Shown piece after piece: positions 34,638-43,736 of a stretch of 64,000 nucleotides of DNA (positions are counted from its first letter, which is position 1; each line of letters starts with the position of its first letter). The notes under the pieces were generated by a model, which worked only from the letters and a program-made list of their open reading frames with translations, was not told the DNA's origin and ran no database searches. The position numbers and the translations under genes are program-made. Source of the DNA: UBA10649 sp965278965 (GTDB taxonomy: Bacteria > Actinomycetota > Actinomycetes > S36-B12); assembly GCA_965278965.1 (NCBI GenBank), contig OZ257127.1, positions 2,914,001 through 2,978,000 on the forward strand. Direction: 5' to 3'.

Positions 34638-35362
34638 GTGTGCTTGCGCTCGACACGGCCAGCGCGCTCACGTCCGTGGCGCTGGTCTCCGACGGTGAGG
34701 TCGTCCGTTCCCGCGAGCATCTCGATCCGCGCGGGCACGTGGAGGCGCTCGGTCCCCTGCTCGCTTCGGTCCGCGAGGTCGTCGACCCGTCGGCGCTCAC
34801 CGCCATCGCGTGCGGCGTCGGCCCGGGGCCGTACACCGGCCTGCGCGTGGGGATCGCCGCAGCGCTCGCCCTGGGCGCGGTGTGGCGGCTGCCGGTCGTC
34901 GGCGTGTGCTCGCTGGACGCCGTCGCGTCGGCGGTCCGCCGACGCGACGCGGGCCCGCTCGGCGTCGCCCTGGATGCGCGTCGCCGCGAGGTCTACTGGG
35001 CGGCGTACGACGCGACCGGCGTCCGCGTGGATGGTCCGCGGGTCGGCCCGGCGAGCGGCATCGACGCGGGTCTTCGATCCGGGAGGTGGGTCGGTCCGGG
35101 GGCGGTCGCGAACGCCGACGAGCTCGGCGACGTCATCCAGCTCGACGGCACCGCGTCGTACCCCCACGCCGCGGACGTCGCGCTGCTGGCCGAGACGTCG
35201 TTGCGTGCCGGCGCACGCCCGTCGGGGTACGCGCGTGGGCTCGACGCGCATGGCACGGACTCCGGCGCCACGGCCGACGCGTTGCGGGGCCACGTGCTGC
35301 TACCACCGCGCCCGTTGTACTTGAGGCGCCCGGACGTCACCGTCGCCGGCGGTGCCGCATGA
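34634..35362 (+). CDS. tsaB: tRNA t6A synthesis protein TsaB
   Basis: Scaffold partner of TsaD. The 242-residue ASKHA-fold protein begins LALDTASALTSVALVSDGEV and carries the GVGPGPYTGLRVGIAAALAL motif. GTG start at 34634 in a GTGA overlap with tsaE; ATGA overlap with rimI. It lacks the metal-site histidines of TsaD, as expected. Confidence 0.94.
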   Translation: MSVLALDTASALTSVALVSDGEVVRSREHLDPRGHVEALGPLLASVREVVDPSALTAIACGVGPGPYTGLRVGIAAALALGAVWRLPVVGVCSLDAVASAVRRRDAGPLGVALDARRREVYWAAYDATGVRVDGPRVGPASGIDAGLRSGRWVGPGAVANADELGDVIQLDGTASYPHAADVALLAETSLRAGARPSGYARGLDAHGTDSGATADALRGHVLLPPRPLYLRRPDVTVAGGAA

Positions 35363-35832
35363 GCGATGTCGCGCTTCGGCCTATGCGGTGGTGGGACGTC
35401 GAGGCTGTGCACGCCCTCGAGTCGGTGCTGTTCCCCTCGGACGCGTGGTCGGTCGAGCAGCTGTGGTCCGAGCTCGCGCAGCCGTCCCGCGACTATCTCG
35501 TCGGCGACGCCGACGGCCGGGTCGTCGCGTACGGCGGCACGTCGACGATGGCGCCCGACGCCGACCTGCAGACCATCGCCGTCGCCCCGCACGCGCAGGG
35601 CGCCGGCCTGGCGGCGGCGCTCCTGCGCGCCCTGCTCGAGCGCAGCGCCGCGCGGGGCGCGACCCGCATCGTCCTGGAGGTCCGTGACGACAACACGCCC
35701 GCGCAAGCCCTGTACCGGCGCTTCGGCTTCGTCCAGGTCGCTCGGCGGGCGCGGTACTACCCCGACGGCACCGATGCCCTCATCTGGCAGGCGTCGCTGC
35801 CGACGCGCACGGCCGAGAAAGGCACATCATGA
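35359..35832 (+). CDS. rimI: Ribosomal protein alanine N-acetyltransferase RimI
   Basis: GNAT-family acetyltransferase of 157 residues. The acetyl-CoA loop is visible as TIAVAPHAQGAGLAAALLRA, with VRDDNTPAQALYRRFGFVQV further on. In E. coli RimI acetylates S18; its place between tsaB and tsaD is conserved in many bacteria. The true start is the ATG at 35359 in the tsaB overlap. Overlaps tsaD by ATGA. Confidence 0.93.
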   Translation: MSDVALRPMRWWDVEAVHALESVLFPSDAWSVEQLWSELAQPSRDYLVGDADGRVVAYGGTSTMAPDADLQTIAVAPHAQGAGLAAALLRALLERSAARGATRIVLEVRDDNTPAQALYRRFGFVQVARRARYYPDGTDALIWQASLPTRTAEKGTS

Positions 35833-36881
35833 CGGCCGTCGTGCTCGGCATCGAGACGTCGTGCGACGAGACCGGCATCGGCATCGTCCGGGGCCGTGAT
35901 CTGCTCGCCAACGAGATCGCCTCCAGCGTCGAGGAGCACGCGCGCTTCGGCGGCGTCGTGCCCGAGGTCGCGAGCCGCGCGCACCTGGACGCGATGGTCC
36001 CCGCACTCCACCGCGCCTGCGCGACGGCTGGCCTTCGGCTGGCCGACGTCGACGCGATCGCCGTGACGGCCGGCCCGGGCCTCGTCGGCTCGCTGATCGT
36101 CGGTGTGGCGACGGCCAAGGCCCTCGGCGCGGGCCTGGGCGTCCCCGTCTACGGCGTGAACCACCTGACCGGCCACGTCGTGGTCGACGAGCTCCAGCAT
36201 GGGCCGCTGGCCGACCCCACCGTCGGCCTCCTCGTCTCCGGCGGCCACTCGTCGCTGCTCCTCGTCGCCGACGACACGACGACCGTCACCGCCCTGGGCC
36301 AGACCCTCGACGACGCCGCGGGGGAGGCCTTCGACAAGGTGGCCCGACTGCTCGGGCTGCCCTTCCCTGGCGGGCCGGCCATGGATGCCGCTGCTCGCGA
36401 CGGCGACCGGAACGCGATCGCGTTCCCGCGCGGGCTGTCCGGGGACCGCGAGCGCTACCCGTACGACTTCTCGTTCTCCGGGCTGAAGACGGCGGTCGCG
36501 CGATGGATCGCGGCGAAGGAGCGGGCCGGGGAGCCGGTGCCGGTGGCCGATGTCGCCGCATCGGTGCAGGAGGCGATCGCCGACGTGCTGACCGATCGGC
36601 TCGTCGCGGCGTGCCGCGACCTGGGCGCTGGCCACGCGGTTCTCGGCGGCGGGGTCGCGGCCAACTCCCGCCTGCGAGCGATGGCAGCGGACCGGTGCGA
36701 GCGGGCCGGGGTCGAGCTGCGGGTCCCGCGGCCCGGGCTGTGCACCGACAACGGCGCGATGGTCGCCGCCGTCGGGTCGCGCCTGGTCGCCGCCGGGGTC
36801 CCGGCGTCGGCGCTGGACTTCCCGGCCACGTCGACGCTGCCCGTCGGCACGCGTGTCGTCGGCGTCTCCCCTCCTCGTTGA
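35829..36881 (+). CDS. tsaD: tRNA t6A transferase TsaD
   Basis: Catalytic subunit that transfers threonylcarbamoyl to A37 of tRNA. The 350-residue product has VLGIETSCDETGIGIV, EVASRAHLDAMVPAL, the metal-site histidines in NHLTGHVVVDEL, and the C-terminal PGLCTDNGAMVA with the aspartate ligand. It closes the chain glmS to tsaD; an 18-bp hairpin begins three bases after its stop. Confidence 0.97.
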   Translation: MTAVVLGIETSCDETGIGIVRGRDLLANEIASSVEEHARFGGVVPEVASRAHLDAMVPALHRACATAGLRLADVDAIAVTAGPGLVGSLIVGVATAKALGAGLGVPVYGVNHLTGHVVVDELQHGPLADPTVGLLVSGGHSSLLLVADDTTTVTALGQTLDDAAGEAFDKVARLLGLPFPGGPAMDAAARDGDRNAIAFPRGLSGDRERYPYDFSFSGLKTAVARWIAAKERAGEPVPVADVAASVQEAIADVLTDRLVAACRDLGAGHAVLGGGVAANSRLRAMAADRCERAGVELRVPRPGLCTDNGAMVAAVGSRLVAAGVPASALDFPATSTLPVGTRVVGVSPPR

Positions 36882-36883
36882 CT

Positions 36884-36931
36884 GTGCAGCTGAGCACCGG
36901 TCCGAACCGCTGAACCGGTGCACAGCTGCAC
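36884..36931 (+). terminator. Hairpin after tsaD
   Basis: Arms 36884-36901 and 36914-36931 match in 17 of 18 positions around a 12-base loop; the ends read GTGCAGCTG and CAGCTGCAC. Starting three bases after the tsaD stop, it is well placed to end the operon. No U-run follows. Confidence 0.6.
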
Positions 36932-36963
36932 GTTCGACGAAGGGGGTGTGGAAGGTTGAGGGC

Positions 36964-37899
36964 GTGAGCGTGGGGTGGACCGACCTCTTCGGCGACCGGC
37001 CGGTCGTCGTGGACGGCGGGCTGTCGACGCAGCTGACCGAGCAGGGCGCCGACATCGCCGGACCGTTGTGGACCGGACGGGCGCTGCTGGCTGAGCCGGA
37101 TACCGTCCGGGACGCGCACGCCGCATTCGTCGTCGCCGGTGCCGACGTCATCATCACCTCCAGCTACCAGCTGTCCCGGCGCGGGTTCGAGGCAGCCGGC
37201 CACACCGCCGAGGAGGCGGATCGCGCCCTCGCGGCCAGCACGCGGGTCGCGAGCGAGGCGGTCGCGTCGGTCCCCGGGTCGCCGGCGCTGGTCGCCGCGA
37301 GCGTCGGGCCGTACGGCGCGATCCTGCACGACGGGTCGGAGTACCGCGGCGGCTACGGCCTGTCGCGGGCCCACCTCGTCGCGTTCCACCGGGAACGGCT
37401 CGACGTGCTGCTCGCGTCGGCCCCGGACCTCCTGGCCGTCGAGACGATCCCCGACGTCGAGGAAGCGGTGGCCCTGGTGGCTGTGCTCGCCGAGGTCCCC
37501 GACGTGCCGGCGTGGCTGTCGTTCTCCGCGCGCGATGGCGCGCACACCGCCGCCGGGCAGCCGATCGAGGAGGCCGCCGCGGTCGCGGCGTCAATCCCGT
37601 CGGTCGTCGCGGTGGGTATCAACTGCACGGACCCGCGGTTCGTGGCCGAGCTCGTCGGGCGCATGCGCGGCTCGGTGGACCTGCCCGTCGTCGTGTACCC
37701 GAACGCCGGCGGCGAATGGGACGCGGCGACGGAGCGTTGGGCTGGCGCGTACGCGGAGCCCGGCATCACGCCGGACGGTCCGCACGCGGGGTTCCCGGAG
37801 GCCGTCGTGCGGTCGTGGCGCGAGGCCGGTGCGATCGCCGTCGGCGGCTGCTGCGGCACGGACGCCCGCACGGTCGCCGCCCTGGCCGCCACCCGCTGA
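36964..37899 (+). CDS. mmuM: Homocysteine S-methyltransferase
   Basis: Likely uses S-methylmethionine to methylate homocysteine. The 311-residue product has VVVDGGLSTQLTEQGADIAG, SSYQLSRRGFEAAGHTAEEA, AASVGPYGAILHDGSEYRGG, the first zinc cysteine in GINCTDP and the pair in GGCCGTD. The Y-R-G-G-Y pattern resembles MmuM more than the other family member in this window. The GTG at 36964 gives a normal N-terminus with GAGGG upstream; a GTG at 36946 is possible. It converges with the methyltransferase gene. Confidence 0.88.
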   Translation: MSVGWTDLFGDRPVVVDGGLSTQLTEQGADIAGPLWTGRALLAEPDTVRDAHAAFVVAGADVIITSSYQLSRRGFEAAGHTAEEADRALAASTRVASEAVASVPGSPALVAASVGPYGAILHDGSEYRGGYGLSRAHLVAFHRERLDVLLASAPDLLAVETIPDVEEAVALVAVLAEVPDVPAWLSFSARDGAHTAAGQPIEEAAAVAASIPSVVAVGINCTDPRFVAELVGRMRGSVDLPVVVYPNAGGEWDAATERWAGAYAEPGITPDGPHAGFPEAVVRSWREAGAIAVGGCCGTDARTVAALAATR

Positions 37900-37903
37900 C
37901 CGG

Positions 37904-37981
37904 CCCTCCCGCTTCTCCCGCTTTGCGGGACCGGCGGGCGGCTCGACGGCTCGACGGCGCCCGTGCCGCTCGCCAGTCCCG
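37904..37981. repeat. Dispersed palindromic repeat, copy R2
   Basis: Forty bases from 37904 match R1 (from 13851) at 37 positions, including the hairpin TCCCGC-TTT-GCGGGA (37916-37930) and the GGCGGGCGGCT that follows. The right half is degenerate; only CGCCAGTCCCG (near 37970) remains. It fills the gap between two convergent stop codons (mmuM and the methyltransferase gene), so it may work as a bidirectional terminator. Confidence 0.75.
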
Positions 37982-37982
37982 G

Positions 37983-39239
37983 TCAACCCTGTTCGACGTT
38001 CCTTTCGACGGGGCGGGCCAGCAGGCTCACGGTCCGCCCGGCCCGCCGCGTGAGCACCAGCACGTGGTCGCCGCCCTCGGCCACCGCGAGCTCTCGGAGC
38101 ACCTGCGCGGGGTCGACCCGCGCGTCGCGGCTCTTGACGACGAGCCGGTCGATGCCGAGGTCGGCGAGAGCGCGCCGGCGCTCGCGCGTCGTGCCGGCGA
38201 GCTCGGTGACCAGCCGGAACACGCGTGCCGCGGGGATCGGCGGCCGCGCCCCGTCGCCGTCGTCCCCCACGAGCCACGAGCTGCCCGGGTCGAGGCCGCG
38301 CAGGCCGTGGTCGCCGGCCAGCCGCCCCACCGCCCGCGCGCGGACGACTGCCGGGTCCGGCTCGACCAGGAGCGCTGGCAGCCGTTCGCCGGGCGACAGG
38401 GGAGGAGGCTCGGGCCGGAGGGGATCGGCGTCGATGACGACCGTCGCGTCCGGCCCAGCGACAAGAGCGCGGCGGTCGGCGCCGGCCAGCGGCCAGGACG
38501 CGACCTGCGCCTCGACGACGGTCCGTCGCCAGCTCGTCCACTGCCCCTGCCAGCCTGGCGGCGGCTCGAGCCCCGGCGCCACCTTCGCGGCGACGCGTGG
38601 ATGGCCGATCGCGACGACGGTGGGCCACGACGGTGACCAGAGGGCGGGGTCGCGCTCCGCCCGTGCCCGAGCCGTCCGTCGGTCGCGCGGAGCGGCGGGG
38701 TCGCGGCGCGCGGGATCGACGAACACGACGTCCGCTGAGCCGAGCTCGGCCAGGAGCGCCGGCAGCACGTCGGCTGCGTCGGCGACGACGACGTCCGCCC
38801 CGGGGGTGTTGGCGGCGAGCAGTGCGGCTGTCACCGGGTCGCGCTCGACGGCGACGACCGAGAGCCCGGCGGCCAGGAACGCGCGGGCGTCGAAGCCCAG
38901 ACCCGCGGTCAGGTCGAGGACGCGCCTGGCACCGGCGGCCGCGAACGACGCCGCACGGAGGGCCGCGAGCTCCGGCCGCGTCGCCTGCTCCAGGCCGTCG
39001 CGGGACAGCAGCAGCGAGCCCGGGGCGAGCCCGTAGCGATCCGCCGCCAGCCGGGCCAGCTGGGCCTGTTCCAGCACGGCCGCCGCCTGCGCCGGGGACA
39101 AGGAGGGGTCCTGCACTCGCAGCCATGCCGCCGCCGACAGCGCGTCACGGCCGGCCGCCGCGTCGTGTGCGAGCGCCAGCGCGGCCGCCCCGCCGGGCGT
39201 GCCGAGCCAGCGCGCCAGCGTCAGGTCCACGGCGGCCAT
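37983..39239 (-). CDS. Class I SAM methyltransferase, THUMP-like C-terminus
   Basis: A 418-residue protein with a Rossmann methyltransferase core: motif I VLDLTAGLGFDARAFLAAG (about residues 109-127), ERDPVTAALLAANT, and VVFVDPARRD (about 169-178). The C-terminal 100 residues resemble the THUMP-like domain found in actinobacterial methyltransferases of this type, suggesting an RNA substrate. The specific substrate is not known. An N-terminal helical region of about 100 residues precedes the core. It is monocistronic and convergent with mmuM. Confidence 0.82.
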   Translation of the reverse strand: MAAVDLTLARWLGTPGGAAALALAHDAAAGRDALSAAAWLRVQDPSLSPAQAAAVLEQAQLARLAADRYGLAPGSLLLSRDGLEQATRPELAALRAASFAAAGARRVLDLTAGLGFDARAFLAAGLSVVAVERDPVTAALLAANTPGADVVVADAADVLPALLAELGSADVVFVDPARRDPAAPRDRRTARARAERDPALWSPSWPTVVAIGHPRVAAKVAPGLEPPPGWQGQWTSWRRTVVEAQVASWPLAGADRRALVAGPDATVVIDADPLRPEPPPLSPGERLPALLVEPDPAVVRARAVGRLAGDHGLRGLDPGSSWLVGDDGDGARPPIPAARVFRLVTELAGTTRERRRALADLGIDRLVVKSRDARVDPAQVLRELAVAEGGDHVLVLTRRAGRTVSLLARPVERNVEQG

Positions 39240-39340
39240 CCTCGCGCAGCAGTTGCCAGGCGGAACCTGACCCGCCGTGTCACGATGCGTCGTGCGGGTC
39301 GCCGGCCAGGCGGCCGGGTCGTGCGACTGAGGGAGACACC

Positions 39341-40018
39341 ATGCAGGTGGAGATCGACTGCGGGCCGGCGTTCGCCTTCGGGCTGATCACGCTGCCGCCG
39401 GGCGGCGCGGCGCGGCTGGAGGCCGGCGCGATGGCGACGACACGGGGCGACATCGAGATCGCGACCTCCACGCAGGGCGGGTTCATGCGCGGGTTGCGGC
39501 GCTCGCTCGGTGGCGAGAGCTTCTTCGTCAACGACTTCACGACCACGACCGGCGGCACCGTCGGCGTCGCGGCAGTGCTTCCTGGCGACATGGTGCTCGT
39601 GCCGTTGTCGGGCCAGGACCTGCTCGTGCAGTCCGGCGGGTGGATCGCCTCGGACACCTCCGTGGACGTCGACTCCTCGTGGGGTGGTGCGAAGGGCTTC
39701 TTCAGCGGCGCCGGGCTGGTCCTGCTGCGGTGCAGCGGTCAGGGTGATCTGCTCGTCGCCGCCTACGGCGCGATCCGCGCGGAGACGCTGGCCGCGGGGG
39801 AGAAGATGACCGTGGACACCGGGCACATCGTCGCCTTCGACCAGTCCGTGACGTACAGCGTGCGCAAGGCCGGCGGCAGCTGGAAGACGACGCTGCTCGG
39901 CGGCGAAGGGCTGGTGTGCGACTTCGTCGGGCCGGGCCGGCTGTGGCTGCAGACCCGCAGCAGCAACGATCTCATCGGCTGGCTCGACGCGCACCTGCCG
40001 CGCCACAACAGCAACTGA
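39341..40018 (+). CDS. AIM24 family protein
   Basis: A 225-residue all-beta protein of the AIM24/TerB-associated family: MQVEIDCGPAFAFGLITLPP, the GFMRGLRRSLGGESFFVNDF block, GLVLLRCSGQGDLLVAAYGA, and VDTGHIVAFDQSV are typical. The bacterial function is not established. The ATG at 39341 has GGGAG nine bases upstream, so the longer frame upstream is not used. Convergent with the HAD gene, 25 bases apart. Confidence 0.85.
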   Translation: MQVEIDCGPAFAFGLITLPPGGAARLEAGAMATTRGDIEIATSTQGGFMRGLRRSLGGESFFVNDFTTTTGGTVGVAAVLPGDMVLVPLSGQDLLVQSGGWIASDTSVDVDSSWGGAKGFFSGAGLVLLRCSGQGDLLVAAYGAIRAETLAAGEKMTVDTGHIVAFDQSVTYSVRKAGGSWKTTLLGGEGLVCDFVGPGRLWLQTRSSNDLIGWLDAHLPRHNSN

Positions 40019-40043
40019 CCGTCGCCGTGCGGGGCGAGCGCTG

Positions 40044-40829
40044 CTAGCGGGCGTCGAGCAGCGCCGCGACCACACGGGCGACGCCGTCGTCCTCCGCCGC
40101 CGGGGCGACATGGTCGGCGACGGCCCGCACGCTCCCATGCGCCCCCGCCATCGCGTATGACGTCCCGGCCCACGTGAGCATCGCGATGTCGTTGGGCATG
40201 TCCCCGAAGGCGACGACGTCCTGCGGACCGACGCCCAGCGAGTCGCACAGGTCGACGAGGGCGGACGCCTTGGTGACACCGGCGGCGCTGATCTCCACCA
40301 GCCCCGGGATGGACCAGGTCGCGACCGCCCGGTCACCGACCGCCGCCGCGACGGCCTCGTGCAGGTCGGCCTCGGGCCACATCGGGTGCCGGACGAGGAG
40401 CTTGACCGCGGGTGCGTCCCACACCTCGCCCAGCGGGCCACGCGGCGACCCGGGTGGAGCGGCGAACTCGTCGACGTAGGCCGGGTCGAGCCGGATGCCG
40501 TCGATGCACTCGACGGCGAACCTCGCGCCGGGGACCGCGGCGCTGATCGTGCGGGTCAGCGCGAGCCCGTCGACCGGGTCGATCCCGCGAACGGCGATGG
40601 GCGCGCGGGCGTCGACGTCGTACGTGATCGCGCCGTTGGACACGATCGCCAGCCCGTGGCCGCCGACCTGGGGCCACAGGCCGTCCATCCAGCGAAGGGG
40701 CCGAGCCGTGACGAAGACGACGTGGACGCCGGCCGCCTCGGCCCGCCGCAGGACGGCGGCCGTGTACGCGGTGACCGTCTCCGCGCCAGCCGGGACGAGG
40801 GTGCCGTCCAGGTCCGTCGCGATGAGCAC
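40044..40829 (-). CDS. HAD-family (Cof-type) phosphatase
   Basis: A 261-residue haloacid-dehalogenase hydrolase of the Cof/IIB type: catalytic LIATDLDGTLVPAG at the N-terminus, FVTARP, the cap domain, then VTKASALVDL and VVAFGDMPNDIAML with the metal aspartates. The substrate, probably a sugar phosphate or flavin-type phosphate, cannot be told. I start at the GTG at 40829, directly before the catalytic motif. A TTG at 40880 would add 17 residues but lies inside the CIRCE operator of groES. Neither start has a good ribosome site. Confidence 0.85.
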   Translation of the reverse strand: MLIATDLDGTLVPAGAETVTAYTAAVLRRAEAAGVHVVFVTARPLRWMDGLWPQVGGHGLAIVSNGAITYDVDARAPIAVRGIDPVDGLALTRTISAAVPGARFAVECIDGIRLDPAYVDEFAAPPGSPRGPLGEVWDAPAVKLLVRHPMWPEADLHEAVAAAVGDRAVATWSIPGLVEISAAGVTKASALVDLCDSLGVGPQDVVAFGDMPNDIAMLTWAGTSYAMAGAHGSVRAVADHVAPAAEDDGVARVVAALLDAR

Positions 40830-40869
40830 AGGCGCGAGCGTAGGCCCGGTCCGTCGCCGTCCGGCGGCG

Positions 40870-40896
40870 CTGGCACTCAACTTGACGGAGTGCTAA
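40870..40896. promoter_or_regulatory. CIRCE operator 1 (HrcA site)
   Basis: CTGGCACTC-N9-GAGTGCTAA, matching the CIRCE consensus TTAGCACTC-N9-GAGTGCTAA at 16 of 18 positions. It overlaps the -35 box of the groES promoter, so HrcA bound here would block polymerase. hrcA itself is not in the window. Confidence 0.9.
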
Positions 40897-40910
40897 CGGG
40901 TGCGTAGTGT
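40882..40910 (+). promoter_or_regulatory. groES-groEL promoter
   Basis: -35 TTGACG (40882-40887), exactly 17 bases, -10 TAGTGT (40905-40910). Predicted start is near 40917, inside the second CIRCE. A strong housekeeping promoter under heat-shock repression. Confidence 0.85.
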
Positions 40911-40915
40911 CGGCG

Positions 40916-40942
40916 TTGGCAGTCCCCACCGGGGAGTGCCAA
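40916..40942. promoter_or_regulatory. CIRCE operator 2 (HrcA site)
   Basis: TTGGCAGTC-N9-GAGTGCCAA, a second, less perfect CIRCE placed at the expected transcription start. Two CIRCE copies before groES are also known in Streptomyces and mycobacteria. Confidence 0.8.
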
Positions 40943-41015
40943 CCCTGAACACCCGTAGAACTGCCCCGTGCGCCGCCACTTCGGGCGGCCCCACGACATC
41001 CCGGAGGATGCAACC

Positions 41016-41315
41016 GTGTCGGTCTCCATCAAGCCGCTCGAGGACCGCATTCTGGTCCAGACCCTCGAAGCCGAGCAGACCACTGCGTCCGGCCTCGTGA
41101 TTCCCGACACCGCCAAGGAGAAGCCCCAGGAGGGCAAGGTCCTGGCAGTCGGCCCCGGCCGTTTCGATGAGGATGGCGACAAGCGCATCCCCCTCGACAT
41201 CAAGGTCGGCGACACCGTCATCTACAGCAAGTACGGCGGCACCGAGGTCAAGTACGACGGCGAGGAGTACCTGCTCCTGTCCGCCCGCGACGTGCTGGCC
41301 ATCGTCGAGAAGTAG
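41016..41315 (+). CDS. groES: Co-chaperonin GroES
   Basis: Lid of the GroEL folding chamber. The 99-residue product begins VSVSIKPLEDRILVQTLEAE, with the mobile loop QTTASGLVIPDTAKEKPQEG and the SKYGGTEVKYDGEEYLLL end. GTG 41016 is preferred over an upstream ATG: GGAGG lies eight bases before it and the longer frame starts inside the leader. Followed by a 19-bp hairpin before groEL. Confidence 0.97.
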   Translation: MSVSIKPLEDRILVQTLEAEQTTASGLVIPDTAKEKPQEGKVLAVGPGRFDEDGDKRIPLDIKVGDTVIYSKYGGTEVKYDGEEYLLLSARDVLAIVEK

Positions 41316-41327
41316 TCCGACTTCGCA

Positions 41328-41371
41328 CGCGGCCCGTCGTGTTGCGCGTGCAGCGCAACCGACGGGCCGCG
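41328..41371 (+). promoter_or_regulatory. Strong hairpin between groES and groEL
   Basis: A 12-bp stem (41328-41339 with 41360-41371), one bulged T, then seven more pairs (GTTGCGC/GCGCAAC) close a five-base loop. It lies between cotranscribed genes, so it may partly terminate or be a processing and stability site that sets the groES:groEL ratio. Role inferred. Confidence 0.6.
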
Positions 41372-41420
41372 TCGTGTCGCCACTGATCCACCACCGCTGT
41401 AGCCGAGGAGAGCAACGAGC

Positions 41421-43052
<1,632 letters not shown>

Positions 43053-43062
43053 TCACTCCGTC

Positions 43063-43098
43063 GAAGGCCCCCGTCCGCACCCGCGGACGGGGGCCTTC
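43063..43098 (+). terminator. Terminator after groEL
   Basis: A perfect 16-bp inverted repeat (43063-43078 and 43083-43098) with a four-base loop begins ten bases after the groEL stop; the stem core is GGCCCCCGTCCGC. No U-run follows, as usual in this genome. Confidence 0.85.
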
Positions 43099-43133
43099 GC
43101 GCGTCTGTGTCCGGGAGCCCGCCTCCAGCGAGC

Positions 43134-43236
43134 GGGACGTGCAGCACGACACGCCGACGTCTCCGGGCGTGTCGTGCTGCACGTCCCACAAAGCGGGACA
43201 TGCGGGACGGGGTGAACGGGGTGAGGGGGGGAGGCG
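43134..43236. repeat. Dispersed palindromic repeat, copy R3
   Basis: Arms 43134-43155 and 43166-43187 form a perfect 22-bp inverted repeat with a ten-base loop; the left arm begins GGGACGTGCAGCACGAC. The right side continues with CACAAAGCGGGAC and a purine-rich run (to 43236) resembling the right flank of R1. It lies between the groEL terminator and the convergent whiB stop. The first 17 bases of the arm recur exactly at 58438 (R4). Confidence 0.8.
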
Positions 43237-43530
43237 CTAGGAGACGCGGGCGAGGCGGGCGTTGCGGTAGACGGCCTCGCGGTCCTCCTCCGAGAGCCCG
43301 CCCCACATGCCGTACGGCTCGCGGACGGCGAGCGCGTGCGTCACGCACGGCACGCGGACCGGGCAGCTCTCGCAGACCGCGCGGGCGGCCGACTGCCGGC
43401 GGGCACGTTCGGAGCCGCGCTCACCTTCGGGGTGGAAGAAGATGGACGGGTCCTCACGGCGGCAGGCGCCGTCCAGCTGCCAGTCCCACCGGTCGGCGAC
43501 CGGCCCGGGCAGTCGTGACACGTCGGCCAT
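43237..43530 (-). CDS. WhiB-family iron-sulfur regulator (WhiB3/WhiD-like)
   Basis: A 97-residue WhiB-like protein with the four [4Fe-4S] cysteines (Cys23, Cys53, Cys56, Cys62; C-x29-C-x2-C-x5-C) and the G-M-W-G-G turn (residues 74-78) followed by a basic tail. These proteins bind the principal sigma factor and respond to redox or NO. Its position between groEL1 and guaB matches WhiB3 of mycobacteria and WhiD of Streptomyces, so orthology is likely by synteny. The ATG at 43530 has AAGGAG upstream; the longer frame is not used. Confidence 0.92.
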   Translation of the reverse strand: MADVSRLPGPVADRWDWQLDGACRREDPSIFFHPEGERGSERARRQSAARAVCESCPVRVPCVTHALAVREPYGMWGGLSEEDREAVYRNARLARVS

Positions 43531-43736
43531 GCATCGGCTCCTTGCCTCAGGGGAGGCCAGTCCACGGCACCACCCTGAGCGGTGCGCGACTGCACCCCAC
43601 CGCGCCGGTGAACATCCGGTGACGCCTTCGCGTCGCGGGTCCGCTGCCGGTCCTGCCCGCCCTCCCGGCGGCGGCGACGGCGCACTCGGTGCCGGGTAGC
43701 CTTGGCACCACCGCCCGCTCGACGTCCGGAGAGCCC

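Noticed and set aside
40830..40880. TTG start at 40880 for the HAD phosphatase
   Set aside because: It lies inside CIRCE 1, has no ribosome site, and adds 17 residues before the catalytic motif.
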